Assembly: GCA_023548195.1 (NCBI GenBank)
Contig: JAJHZJ010000028.1
Span: forward strand, 372,001-436,000
Source of the DNA: Bettongia penicillata ogilbyi
Lineage: Eukaryota > Chordata > Mammalia > Diprotodontia > Potoroidae
Length of the DNA stretch: 64,000 bases
Direction of reading: 5' to 3'
The translations under genes and the position numbers were made by a program. Positions 22,066 through 33,879 of the stretch are shown in pieces. The notes below the pieces were generated by a model that did no database searches, had not been told where the DNA came from, and worked only from the letters and a program-made list of their open reading frames with translations. Positions within the stretch are counted from its first letter, which is position 1; the number at the start of each line of letters is the position of its first letter.

Positions 22066-23823
22066 ACATTTTTGTTGAGTGGTCATCTAGACTCTGCTTA
22101 AAGTCCTTAAATATCAGAAAAGAATTTGCATTGAGGTTCATTTTCAAGAGATTACAAAAAGCTAGCAACACTTCTATGTACACAATCTTGTCCCAGATAT
22201 TATTTCAGAGTTAATAGAGTTTGAAAATATACTTAGAGGTGGGGATAAAAGCAGATTCATTTAAGATCTTTATGTTCATCCTTCTTACTTGTCTATTGTA
22301 TTTTTTAAAAATATCTCTCTCACTCAATAACCTGAGAGCATAGGGTCCAAAAGATGAAGTTGGTGAAAAGAAACTGGGAGCCAATAAGAAGTCTTGAAAG
22401 TTAAAGAGGTTGGAAGCAGAATATTGAATAAGGAAGCTGGAATTTTTTTATGGCACTTCATCAGCATGTGATGACAAGTGTAATTCAGGTAGAAGCAAGA
22501 AGAAAATAGAAGTTAGATTAAAGCCTTACAACACAATTTTAGTGGATACATTAGAGAAGATTTCCTAACCATCTTGTGTTAGCAAGAATTCAAATGTGTA
22601 ACAAAAATGAAATCAGTGAGCATTGATATGGAGATTATGTACCTAGATGATAAGAATGACGACATACTATTTGAAGAACTTTTTTTGCTTTCGTTATCTT
22701 CTTGATTAATAGTGCTATCTTAATAAAAATCATAGGACTAAGACTGATGAGTGATCAGAAATTAATCAATGACGCTGTTTCTCAAATGGGAGTGGGAAAT
22801 TTATTATGCCATGGCATTTGTCTCCACACTACTTTGATAACATAGATCTATCTTTAATGCTTAATAATTTAAAAAATTACTCTACATTAAATATTTAACC
22901 TATCCAAAATTATCCTGTCCTAAATAGATCAATTAAATGCATACAATATAGGCAAGTTCACTTGTATTAAATCAAATTAAATATTGAACCAAATTTAATA
23001 ATTAAACTGGATTTCATATTAGATCAATTTAACATACAATGTAAGAAGTTCAGTTTGTATAAGCATGGTTGAGAAACAGGAATAATGTTGAATGGGTTTG
23101 AATTTCGCTAACAAAGGAATCCAACATTGAAATTTCAAAAGAAAAAAATGTATCTTTTGTAGAATCAGCATAATTATACACACATGTACATATATATACC
23201 ATATTTGTATATATGTGCATACACACATTTTATACACACACATAAACATACATAACATATATTGAACAAAATAGACATAGTTAACATTTAATATTGGTTT
23301 AAAATAAACCTTGAATAAATCTGAACGTTCTAAAAAAAGGTCTAACAATCAAATTACACTATAAAGTATATTTTACCCTGCTGTGCATTCTTGAACAGCA
23401 GTCATATTTAACATATAATTTTATAACTTTAAAATTAAAATTAGTATCTGTGTCAGAATGCATACATAACATATATCCATACATATGATTATACATATAT
23501 GGATATAATTTGGGTACCATACTAATATGGATAAGTAATTAATTTTCTAAGGTCAAGGTGATAGAAGAACTTGTACTTTTGCTTTTTGAGGTATTTCTAA
23601 AAAGCCCACTTTTCTGCCTTATTAAGTAGGAGATATTTAAAGTAATTTCATTTTTCCTGAAAGATTGAGATTCAGCAAAAAATCTCAGAATCATCTCTCA
23701 AAGCACTGATTTTCATAGCTCAACATGTACAAGCATAAACTGAATCTGTTCTGAGTTCTGAACAGACCTCTGAACTTGATTTTATTGTTCTAGGGGATCA
23801 TTTCCTTCAACAATTAAAAGCAA
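22066..23823. other. AT-rich intergenic sequence, no gene seen
   Basis: No long conserved frame. 22076-22210 weakly recalls a CR1/L3-type fossil (GGTCATCTAGACTCTGCTTAAAG). 23166-23265 and 23455-23530 hold CA/TA microsatellite-like runs. The rest is unassigned. Confidence 0.5.
23166..23265. repeat. CA/TA mixed microsatellite
   Basis: Alternating purine-pyrimidine sequence built from ACACAC, TATATA and ACATAC steps, not associated with a recognised element. Confidence 0.7.
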
Positions 23824-25297
23824 GGGGGTAGAGCCAAGATGGAAGAATAAAAACAGGGATTGGCTTGAGCTCTCCCCCAAATCACTCCAAATACCAGTAA
23901 AAAATGACTCTAAACAAATTCTAGAGCAGCAGAACCCACAAAAAGACATAGTGAAACAAATGTCTAGCCCACAACAACCTGGAAGGTGGACAAGAAATAT
24001 CTATTACCCCAGAGTCAGAGAGGAGCACAGAACAGCACAGGCCATGCCAACACAGACTGGGCCCAGTAAACTTAAGCAGGCCTCAGGGGACTGAACTATT
24101 GGTAGCTGTGGCAGTTTCCAGACTTCTCAATCCACAAATGCCAAAGATAATTTAGAAGGTAATAAGGAAAGATATATCAGATCAGGATGAGAGAGTAACA
24201 CAGTCCAGCCCTGGCCCTGCACAGTCCTGGGGCAGGGGTGGTTGGAGTAGTAGTGGCTGCTTCTGGAGTTCTCAGCCCACAGATGTTAAGGGGATGGAAC
24301 AAGTGATCACAAGAAGATTATAGGGATCTGTTTGATGGCAGTAATACAGGACTCTGTTGCTTTGTCCCTACTTGGATCTGAGTCCTAGTCCTGGGTGATA
24401 ATCCTAGGGTGAAGAGGAGCACTGTCATAGCAAAGTTTTTGGCAACAGTAAAGATGGAACATTCCTGACAGTTCCAGGGTGGGAAACAGTACTTGTCAGC
24501 ACTCACAGATGAGAGTACAGAACAGGGGAGAAGTAAACACCTCCTTACATCCTACCACCCTGGAAGATCTGAAAACTTACAGGTTTCTAGAAGAATCTCT
24601 AGAAACAGCTGCACAAAACCCCTAAAGTTTGGAACACTGTGCCCTCTACAGTGAAAGTAGAGTTCTACTTTAACAAAGAATTAAAAAGGCAAGTAATTGT
24701 TGGGGAAATCAGCAAATATTGGGAGAATAATAAGATAATAGAAATGTAATTTGATGACAAGGAAGACTAAAACATACACTTAGTAGAAGACAATAAAGTC
24801 AGAACTTCTACATCCAAAGCCTGCAAAAAATATGAATTGGTCTCAGGCCATGGAACAGATCAAAAAGGATTTTAAAATCAAGTAAGAGAAGTAAAGGAAC
24901 AATTTGGAAAAGAAATAAAAGTGATGCAAAAAAATCATGCAAATGACTCCACAGCTTCCTAAAGGAGAACCCCCCCAAAAAATACTGAAGAAATACCACT
25001 TTAGAAAATAGACTAGACCACATGACAAATGTCCAAAAAGTCAGCAAGGAGAAGAATGGAAAAGGAGCTTCCAAGCTCACTGACAAAAATAATTCCTTAA
25101 AATTAGAAAGGAACAAATGGAAGCTAAGGATTCTCGGAGAAATCAAGAACTAATAAAACACAACCAAAAGAATAAAATGTTGAAGACTGTGAAATATCTC
25201 GCTGGAAAGAAATATCTCATTGGAAAAACAACTGACCTGGAAAAAACTTTAAGAAGACCTAATTTTTAAAGTATTGGACTCCCTGAAAACCATGATC

Positions 25298-25312
25298 AAG
25301 AAAACAGTATAG
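25298..25312 (+). repeat. Left target-site duplication of HAL1-L
   Basis: AAGAAAACAGTATAG. The right copy at 28231-28242 reads AAGAAAGTATAG, differing by a three-base gap. The inferred first-strand nick on the opposite strand is TTTTCTT/GATC. Confidence 0.65.
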
Positions 25313-26085
25313 GGGGCAGTGCCAAGATGGCAGACTAGAAAGACACACTTATCACTGGGATCTCCCCACAGCCCATAAAATACCTGTAGAGAGGGACTCT
25401 CAATAAATTCTGGAGCAGCAGATGTGGAGAAAAACAGAGTGGAGGAGATTTCCAGCCAACAGTGACCTGAAAGGCCCACAGAAACATCAGTTGTGTTGGA
25501 CACAGAGCCCAGCACGGAGCCCAGCCCAGCCTTGGCAGAGCAGCGCAGTGCAGTGTGGCACAATGAGACTCTGGGAGGAGGGGCAGAATCTCCAGTCGCA
25601 GCAGCGGGTCCTCAGATCCCTAAGGTCAGAGGCGAAAAAGGTCAGTGACGGAATTTTATCAGCAGGCCAGGAAGGGAGAAGGGCCTTCCCATAGCTCTGG
25701 CAGCAGGAAGCAGCCATAGAGTCAGCACAGCAGCCAGTTCAGAAGCTCCATTGTTGGAGTGTAAAAACCCCTGGAGGCATTGAAGAACTGAGTCTTACCT
25801 CAACCCTGGGTGGAGACCCTGGCAGAGCTGGTCTCAAACTGAATGACAGCCCTGCCCATCCAGCTTATCTGAAAATCAGCCCAAAGTCCTGACTTTATCA
25901 GAACTGGAGGCCAAGTGGCTGTGGAGAGGAAACTCTGCTAAGATTCTGGGCACAAAAATCCCTCTCTGCATCCAGATGAGTACACTCCCGATTGTGCCAC
26001 CTTGGAGGAAGTGAGATCTCACAGATTCCCAGAGTATACCCTACTCTTGACAAAGGACCCAAAAGTCAAGGAACTGGGTGGGAAA

Positions 26086-27115
26086 ATGCCTGAAAAAATG
26101 GGAAAAAAATAAGACCATAGAAGGTTACTTTCTTGGGGAGCAGATATCTCCTCCCATCCTTTCAGATGAGGAAGAACAATACCTACCATCAGGGAAAAAC
26201 TTAGATGTCAAGATTTCTTTATCCCAAACATCCAAAATAAATATTCAGTGGGCTCAGGCCATGGAAGAGCTCAAAAAGAATTTTGAAAATCAAGTTAGAC
26301 AGGTAGAGGAAAAACTGGGAAGAGAAATGAGAGAGATACAAGAAAAGCATGAAAAGCAGGTCAACACCTTGTTAAAGGAGACCCAAAAAAATGCTGAAGA
26401 AAATAACACCTTGAAAAATAGGCTAACTCAATTGGCAAAAGAGGCTCAAAAAGCCAATGAGGAGAAGAATGCTTTCAAAACCAAAATTAGCCAAATGGAA
26501 AAAGAGGTTCAAAAGTTCACTGAAGTAAATAGTTCTTTAAAAATTAGAAAGAAATAGATGGAGGCTAATGACTTTATGAGAAACCAAGAAATCACCAAAC
26601 AAAACCAAAAGAATGAAAAAATAGAAGAGAATGTGAAATATCTCATTGAAAAAACAACTGACCTGGAAAAGAGGCCCAGGAGAGACAATTCAAAAATTAT
26701 GGGACTACCTGAAAGCCATGATCAAAAAAAGAGCCTAGACATCATCTTTCATGAAATTGTCAAGGAAAACTGCCCTGAGATTCTAGAACCAGAGGGCAAA
26801 GTAAATATTGAAAGAATCCACCAATCACCACTGGAAAGAGATCCAAAAAAAGAAACTCCTAGGAATATTGTGGCCAAATTCCAGAGTTCCCAGGTCAAGG
26901 AGAAAATCTTGCAAGCAGCTAGAAAGAAACAATTCCAGTATTGTGGAAATACAATCAGGATAACACAAGACCTAGCAGCTTCTACATTAAGAGTTCAAAG
27001 GGCATGGAATAGGATATTTCAGAAGTCAAAGGAACTAGGAATAAAACCAAGAATCACCTACCCAGCAAAACTGAGTTTAATACTTCAGGGGAAAAATGGT
27101 CTTTCAATGAAATAG
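26086..27115 (+). pseudogene. ORF1 of HAL1-L (near-intact, three lesions)
   Basis: An inserted base in the first codons (ATGCCTGAAAAAATGGG) shifts the frame so that the conserved start is out of phase with KNKTIEGYFLGEQ. A stop (TAG, near 26555) interrupts ..SSLKIRKK before MEANDF. The subfamily -1 deletion ends the frame at ..ILQGKNGLSMK. Otherwise the coiled coil, RRM (ESHDQKKSLDIIFHEIVKENC, NIVAKFQSS) and YPAKLS motif are well kept, so the insertion is fairly young. Confidence 0.85.
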
Positions 27116-27315
27116 AGGACTTTCAAGCATTCTTGATGAAAAGAGCTGAAAAGAAAATTTGACTTTCAAATACAAGAATGAAGAGAAGCATGAAAAGGTA
27201 AACAGCCAAGAGAAGTCATAAGGGGCTTACTAAAGTTGAACTGCTTACATTCCTACATGGAAAGACAATATTTGTAACTCTTGAAACTTTTCAGTATCTG
27301 AGTAATTGGTGGGAT

Positions 27316-27345
<30 letters not shown>
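27316..27345. repeat. (CA)n run in the HAL1-L tail
   Basis: Perfect CA run at the standard HAL1 position, followed by GCACAGAGACAGAGAG. Confidence 0.9.
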
Positions 27346-27349
<4 letters not shown>

Positions 27350-28230
27350 GAGACAGAGAGCACAGAGTGAATTGAATAGAATGAGATCACATTATAAAAA
27401 ATGAAATTAAGTGGTGAGGGAGAAATAAATTGGGAGGAGAAAGGGAGAAATGGAATGGGGCAAATTATCTCTCATAAAAGAGGCAAACCAAAGACTTTTT
27501 AGTGGAGGGGAAAGGAGGAGAGCTGAGAGAAAAACATGAAGCTTACTCTCCTCACATTCGACTAAAGGAAGGAATAAAATGCACACTCATTTGGTATGAA
27601 AACCTATCTTACAATACAGGAAAGTGGGGGAGAAGGGGATAAGCAGGGTTGGGGGAATGATGGAAGGGAGGGCAGTGGGAGGAGGGAGCAATTTGAAGTC
27701 AACACTCTTGGGGAGGGACAGGATAAAAAGAGAGAATAGAAGCAATGGGGGACAGGATAGAATGGAGGGAAATATAGTTAGTCTTACACAACATGACTAT
27801 TATGGAAGACATTTGCAAAACTACACAGATATTGTATTGAATATATATTGAATTGCTTCCTTCCCAAAGGGAATTGGTGGGGAGGGAGGGATGAAGAGAG
27901 GTTGGAAGTCAAACTTTTCAGAACAACTGTCGAGTATTGTTCTTACTATTAGGAAATAAGAAATACAGTTATTGGGGTATAGAAAGTTATCTGGCCCTAT
28001 AGGACAAAGGAGAAGATGGGGACAAGGGAAGGGAGGGATGTTAGAAGAGAGGGCAGATCAGTGATAGGGGCAATTAGAATGCTCAGCATTTTGTGGTAGG
28101 GGAGGGGAGAAATGGGAAGAAAATTTGGAACCCACAATTTTGTGAAAATGAATGTTAAAAGTTAAATAAATAAATGTAAAAAAAATACACACAACAAAAA
28201 AATAAGTAAAAATAAAAAAAATAACCAAAA

Positions 28231-28242
28231 AAGAAAGTATAG
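28231..28242 (+). repeat. Right target-site duplication of HAL1-L
   Basis: AAGAAAGTATAG followed at once by host ORF1 (ACATCATCTTTCAAGAAATT). Confidence 0.6.
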
Positions 28243-29753
28243 ACATCATCTTTCAAGAAATTATCAGTGAAGCAAGAAAGAAATTAAGGAGCTGAATAGA
28301 ATTTTAGAAAAAGTAGATATAGTAGACCTCTGGAAAAAATTGAATGGGGGTAGAATAGAATATACACTTTTCTCAGAGCTACATGGCACAACACAAAAAA
28401 AATGACCATGTACTAGGGAATAAAATCCTCATAATCTGGTACAGAAAGACAGAAATATTAAATGCATCTTTTTCAGATCATGATACAATGAAAATATATG
28501 TAATAAAAAGCTACGGAAAGACAATTAAAATTGTATGGGAAAATGAATAATTAAATTCTAAAGAATAAGTAGGTCAAATAACAAATCATAGAAACAATCA
28601 ATAACTAGATGCATTTCCAATATAATTAGGGATGAAACAAGGATCCCATTAGCATCACTCTTACTCATTATAGTACTAGAAAGTTACCTTAACAGTAAGA
28701 AAAGAAATTCCAGAAATTAGAATAAGCAAAAGAGGAAATTAAGTTATCACTCTTTGCAAATGATATGACAATATATTCAGAGAATCCTAGAGATTCATGT
28801 AAAAACCACTTGAAATAATAAGCAACTTTAACAAAGTACAGGATATAAAATAAATCCACATAAATCATCAACATTCTCATATATTACTAACAAAGTCCAA
28901 TAGCAAGAGGTAGAGAGAGAAATTACATTTAAAGATACTGGAGACATTATAAAATACTTGGTAATCCCAGCAACTATATGAACTCAATTACAAAATACTT
29001 TTCACGCAAAGTCATATCTAAATAATTGAAAAAAACATGAGTTGCTCATGGGTAGACTGAGGTAACATAATAAAAATGACAATTCTGCCTAATTTAACTC
29101 ACTGATTCAGTGTCATACCAATCAAACTACCAAAACATTATTTTAGAGCTAGAAAAAAATATCAAAATTAATCTGGAAGAACAAAAAGATTCAGAATTAA
29201 TGAATTCCAGGGAATTAATAAAAAGAAATGCTGGGAAAGGTGGGCCAACCCTACCAGATTTTAAATTGTATTATAAAGCACCAATCATCAAAACTATTTG
29301 GCACTGACTAAGAAATAGAGGGATAGATTGGTGGAAAAGTTAGGTACACAAGACACAGTAGTCAGTGATTACAGTGATCTACTGTTTGATAAACTCAAAG
29401 ACCCCAGCTTCTGGGATAAGAAGTCACTATTTGACAAAACCTGCTAGGAAAACTGGAAAATAGTATGGTAGAAACTGGGAACAGACCAATGTCTAACACC
29501 ATATAACAAAACAAAATTCAAATTGGTACAAAATTTAGATATAAAGACTGATACTACAAACAAATTATGGTAGCAAGGAAGAGTTTATCAGTCAGATTTA
29601 TGCAAAATTAGGGACTTCATGACCAAGCATTAAATCGAGAAAATTATGAAATACAAAATGATAATTTTTGCTACATTAAATTGAAAAGTTTTTTACACAA
29701 AGTCAATGCAATCAATACTAGGATAGAAGCAGAAAACTCAGAAAGAATTTTAA

Positions 29754-29766
29754 AACTAGTGTTTCT
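29754..29766 (+). repeat. Left target-site duplication of the L1 at 29767
   Basis: AACTAGTGTTTCT, identical to 30481-30493. The nick deduced on the plus strand is GTTTCT/AA, close to the L1 endonuclease consensus TTTT/AA. Confidence 0.85.
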
Positions 29767-30480
29767 TTGTTTTGTGATTAATTTATTTGTTTTCAGTTTT
29801 TATCTATCACTTCCATAAGTTTTAAATTTTCTCCCTATCCCTCTATCTATCCCCTATTCTTCCCCAAAATGGCATGCAATCTTATATGGGTTCTACAAAT
29901 ACATTCTTACTAGACACATTAGTCATGTTGCATAGAAGAATTAAAATGAACAAGAGAAACTATAAGAAAAACAAAATAAAGCAGAACAAAAGAGAAAATA
30001 GTCTGCTTTCATTATGTATTCTGTCTCTATAATTCTTTCTCTGGATATGAATAGCAATATACATCATGAGTCCTTGGGAAGTGTGTTAAATCCTTGCATT
30101 GCTGTGAAGGGCTAAATATATCAGAAACGATCCTTGTGCTCTCTGGCTGTTACTGTGTATAATGTTCTCTTGATTGCACTCCTTTCACTCAGGATCAGTT
30201 CATATAAGCCTTTCCAGGTTTTTCTGAAATCCTCCTGTTTGTCATTTCACATAGTACAATAGTATTCTATTACATTCATATACCACAACTTGTTTAGCCA
30301 TTCCACACTTGGTGGGTATCCCTTCAATTTCCAGTTTTTGGCCACCACAAAAGAGCTGTTATAAATATGGTTGTACCTTTGGGTCCTTTTCCCATTTTAT
30401 GATCTCTTTAGGATACAGACCTAAAAGCAGTATTGCTGGGCCAAAGGGTATGCACGTTTCTATAGCTCTTTGGGCCTAAC
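29767..30480 (-). mobile_element. 5'-truncated L1 3' end nested within another L1
   Basis: Plus-strand sequence starts TTGTTTTGTGATTAATTTATTTG (3' end of the minus-strand element) and contains reverse-complement L1 3'UTR and the last codons of ORF2 (GCCACCACAAAAGAGCTG.., TTTGGGTCCTTTTCCC..). It stops at CTTTGGGCCTAAC, the 5' truncation point. An exact 13-bp TSD flanks it. It is the third level of nesting here (L1 in L1 in HAL1). Confidence 0.85.
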
Positions 30481-30493
30481 AACTAGTGTTTCT
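30481..30493 (+). repeat. Right target-site duplication of the L1 at 29767
   Basis: AACTAGTGTTTCT, then the host ORF2 resumes with AATAAAGGCCTAATTTC. Confidence 0.85.
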
Positions 30494-32084
30494 AATAAAG
30501 GCCTAATTTCTAAAATATATAGAAAACTGAGTCAAATTTACAAGAATACAAGTTATTTCCCAATTGATAAATGGTCAAAGGATAGGAAGAGGAAGTTTTC
30601 AGAGGAAGAAATTAAAGTTATCAATGTTCATATGAGAAAATACTCTAAATCACTATTGATTAGAGAGGCGCAAATCAGAACAAACTCTGAGGCCCCACAT
30701 CACATCTATCAAACTAGCTGATAAGACAAAACAGGAAGATGAAAAGGGGTGGAGATGTGGGAAAGTTGAAACACTAATTCATTCTTGGTGGAGTTGTGAA
30801 CTGATCCAACCATTCTAGAGAGCAGTTTGGAACCATGTCAAAGGGTCATAAAAATGTGCATACCCTTTGACCCAGCAATGCTGCTTCTAAGGATGTATTC
30901 CAAAGAGATTATACAAATGGGAAAAGGACCCATATGTACAAAAATATTTATAGCAGTTCTTTTTGTGGTGGCCAAGAATAGGAAATTGAGAGCAGGTCCA
31001 TCAACTGGGAAATGGCTGAATAAATTGTAGCATATGAATGTAAAACTATTGAGTTATATGAAATAATGAATAGGTGGACTTCAGAAAATCCTGGAAAGAC
31101 TTATATGAACTGATGCTAAGTGAAGTAAGCCAAACTAGGAGAATGTTGTTCATAGAAACAGCCATAATGCTCAATGAGTGATTTTGGTAAACTTAGTCCT
31201 TCTCAGAAAGATAAGGATCTAAAACAATTCCAAAGGACTTCCAGAAAATGTCAGAAAATGACATCCACATCCAGAGAAAGAACTATGGAATTGGAATGCA
31301 GAGTGAAGTAGATTATTCTCTTTTTTGTTTTGTTGTATTTTATTTTGTTTTCTTTTCAGTTTTTATTGTTCATGATTTCTCTACTTTTGTTATATATTTC
31401 TTCTATACAACATGACTAATGGGAAAATGTGTTTGATAGAAATGTATGTGTGGAGCTCATACCAGATTACAAGTCATCTTTGGGAAGGAGTGGGGAAGGA
31501 GGGGAAGAAAACTTAAAAGTTATAGAAGTAAATGTTGAAAACTTGAAAAACTTACAAAAAGGAATTATCAAGGAAAACTGTCATGACATTCTAGAACCAG
31601 AGGAGAAAATAGAAATTGAAAGAACCCACAGATCACCTCCTGAAAGAGATCTCTAAATGCAGGATAATTATAGCCAAACTCTTGAGCTCCAAGGTGAAGG
31701 AGAAATATTGCAAGCAGCCAGTAAGAAACAATTTAACTATCATGGATCCACAATCAGGAATGCACAAGCTTTAGTAGTTTCTACATTAAGGGGTTGGGGG
31801 TCTTGGAGAGGTCAACAGAGCTAAGATTAAAATCAAAAGTCACCTACCTAGAGGAAAAATGGATAACCAATGACATAGAGAATTTTCAAGCATTCTTAAT
31901 GAAAAGACTAGAGCTGAATAGAAAATTTGACTTTCAAATATTAGACTCAAGAGAAGCATTAAAAGGTAAATAGGAAAGAGACATCATAAAAGAATTATTA
32001 AAGTTGAGCTCTTTATATTCATACATGAAAACATGACATTTGTAACCCATTAGACTTTTCTCATTATCAGGACATTTGAAAGGA

Positions 32085-32215
32085 ATATATACATATATGT
32101 GTGTGTGTGTGTGTGTGTGTGTCTGTGTGTATCTATATATATATATATGTGTGTGTATATATCTATATATATGTATATATATGTACATGTATATATCTAT
32201 AGATATAGATATATA
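32085..32215. repeat. TG/TA microsatellite in the tail of copy M
   Basis: A long run of GTGTGT followed by ATATAT and TATCTATA steps at the conserved HAL1 microsatellite position. Much longer and more mixed than in the younger copies. Confidence 0.85.
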
Positions 32216-32479
32216 CAGAGAAAGAGACAGAGAGACAGAGACAGAAGACACAGGGTGATTTGAATACGAAGGGATGACATCTAAAACATACAAGAAAGCG
32301 ATGAGACAGGAATATACTGGGTTGAGAAAGGGAGAGGTAGAAAGGGGTAAATTATCTCATGTAAAAGATTCAGGATAAAGCTTTAACAGTGGAGGGGAAG
32401 AGGGGTTACATAAGAGGGAATGAGTGAACATTATTCTCATTGGAATTGGCTTAGGGAGGGAATAACAAACTACTTGATT

Positions 32480-33240
32480 GTGTATGGAAATTGATCTTAC
32501 CCTATAGGAAAGTAGGGGGAAGGGAATTCGAAGGAGGGTTATAGAAAGGAAGACAAATTTGGGGAGGAGGCAATCAGAAGGAAACACTTTTGAAGAAGGA
32601 CAAGGTGAAAGGAGAGAAGAGGATAAGCAGGGGTGGGATAGGATGGAAGAAAATATAGTTATTCTTTCACAACAAAACTATTATGGAAGTGTTTTGCAAT
32701 ACTACATATGTAGAGCCTATATCAAACTGCTTGTCTTCTCTATGAGAATGAGTGGAGAAGGAGGAAAGGAGAGAATTTGTAACTCAAAGTTTTGAAAATG
32801 AACATTGAAATTGTTTTTACATGTAACTGGGAAATAAGAAACAAGGATAATTATGTATAGAAATCCATCTTACCCTACAGGAAAATAGAAGGGGAAAGAG
32901 ATGAGAAGAGGGTGCTGATAGATCCAAGGGCAATTGAGAGGAAGGCATAGTCAGAAGAAAAATACTTTTGAAGAGGGACAGAGTGAAAGGGAAGAGGATA
33001 GAATAAATGGGGGTAGGGGGAATAGGGTGAAAGGAAATACCAGTAGCAACAGTAACTGTGAAAAAAAATTGGAGGAAAAAAATACCTAGAAAGACTACAT
33101 GGGTTGATGCAAAGTATACTATAATGGGTACAAAGTAACACAATATTTTAGGATGATCATTTGTGAATGACTTTCTACAATGGTTGGTGGGGAGGAGTGA
33201 GAGAGAAAAAACAGATTTTTACTTGTGGAAAAAAATAAAT
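32480..33240 (+). repeat. Imperfect tandem duplication in the HAL1-M tail (~370-bp unit)
   Basis: Unit 1 starts near 32480 and unit 2 near 32850. Both contain, in order, ATCTTACCCTA(T/C)AGGAAA, a purine-rich block, then ACTTTTGAAGA(A/G)GGACA and a GTGAAAGG(A)GA..GATA block. Younger copies keep a shorter version of the second unit (for example 7835 and 8210 in copy B). The purine-rich inter-ORF spacer of the old L1 (12200-12480) matches one unit. Confidence 0.65.
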
Positions 33241-33879
33241 TAAAAAATTACATTGCATTTTTTACCAGTAAGGGACATTTCTGCACTGGGAGCTCCTTAC
33301 ATATGAAATCACAGGTTTGGTCCAAAATAAAACAAACCCATGCAAAAAAAAAAAAAATTTTAAACATCATGACTTCATTTGCCCACTTTCTCTGCATTTT
33401 ATGTTTACCACTTCTTGTAAAAGTAAACTTCTTCAATACATTTTTCCATCCCATGTATTCCCTTTGCTGAACACTAGAAATATGTGGGGGGGGGAAGAAA
33501 TTTTGTTCATTTCTTAGAAACATAGTATGCTAAATATTCAATTCATATAATGCTCATTTAATCAAGGTCATGAGGAACCCTTTTTTTGTGAGGGGAACTT
33601 TCAATTTCTTTTCTTGGTCACAAATATGAATTAACGAAAGGGCCATGCCTCCAGATAAATGATAAGGTGATTAAAAGAAATAAAGTTGTCAAAGTAATAA
33701 ATAAAATCAAGTATCATTACCTAGAAAAAGTTACTTTATCAGAAGAATCATGTTGCATCACTATGAGAGGTTCCAAGTTTCTAGTAAAGGTGATATCAGA
33801 CCCAACTTTTCATACTAGAAATTTAACAACTTACGGCCTCAGTCTGCCCATTTAGCAATAGGCACATTGACCTGGTCAT

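Larger units (their letters stand above)
25313..28230 (+). mobile_element. HAL1-L: full-length half-L1 on the plus strand
   Basis: Begins GGGGGCAGTGCCAAGATGGCAG. The 5'UTR spans ~25313-26085, the ORF1 region 26086-27115, then a (CA)n run at 27316-27345, a purine-rich tail and a long A-rich end (28160-28230). It sits inside ORF1 of copy M, in the same orientation, with a short TSD. No ORF2. Shares the -1 and -5 ORF1 deletions with copy B, marking a subfamily whose master already had a shortened ORF1. Confidence 0.88.
28267..31080 (+). pseudogene. ORF2 remains of the 5'-truncated L1
   Basis: The linker and RT region are decayed. Near 28745-28775 TTTGCAAATGATATGACAATAT corresponds to the FADDM catalytic motif, with the first Asp codon now Asn (FANDMT). 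The C-terminus (30494-31080) keeps LTQ..WWSC-like codons and CIPFDPAMLLLRMYSKE. Stops are scattered throughout. Confidence 0.7.
28267..31560 (+). mobile_element. 5'-truncated L1 inserted in ORF1 of copy M
   Basis: Starts in the middle of ORF2 (GAATAGAATTTTAGAAAAAGTAG.., also found at 12932 in the old L1) and ends with an L1 3'UTR (..AAATGTTGAAAACTTGAAAAACTTACAAAAA). Host ORF1 is split between GAAATTATCA (28257-28266) and GGAATTATCA (31561-31570), a ~10-bp TSD. It is interrupted by another L1 at 29767-30480. Confidence 0.78.
24700..31965 (+). pseudogene. ORF1 of old HAL1-M, in three pieces
   Basis: Pieces are 24700-25312 (coiled coil, then ..LPENHDQENS), 28243-28266 (DIIFQEI) and 31562-31965 (IKENCHDILEPEEKIEIERTHRSPPERDL and onward). 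Together they read through the RRM segment LPESHDQKKSLDIIFHEIIEENC of the intact protein, proving they are one gene split by two insertions 30 bp apart. Additional stops and indels occur in every piece. Confidence 0.75.
23824..33247 (+). mobile_element. Old HAL1 carrying nested insertions (copy M)
   Basis: The 5' terminus GGGGGTAGAGCCAAGATGG lies at ~23825. 5'UTR runs to ~24700, ORF1 N-terminal part to 25312, HAL1-L is inserted at 25313-28230, a 24-base scrap of ORF1 (28243-28266) follows, then a 5'-truncated L1 at 28267-31560, then ORF1 resumes exactly where it left off (31562) and runs to ~31965. The tail extends to AATAAATTAAAAAA at 33247. Removing both inserts gives one colinear HAL1 of ~3.2 kb. 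The tail contains two imperfect copies of a ~370-bp unit and what may be the original ORF2-deletion junction. Confidence 0.78.

Noticed and set aside
32076..32293. Frames rich in YIYIYI/CVCVCV
   Set aside because: Translations of a TG/TA microsatellite.
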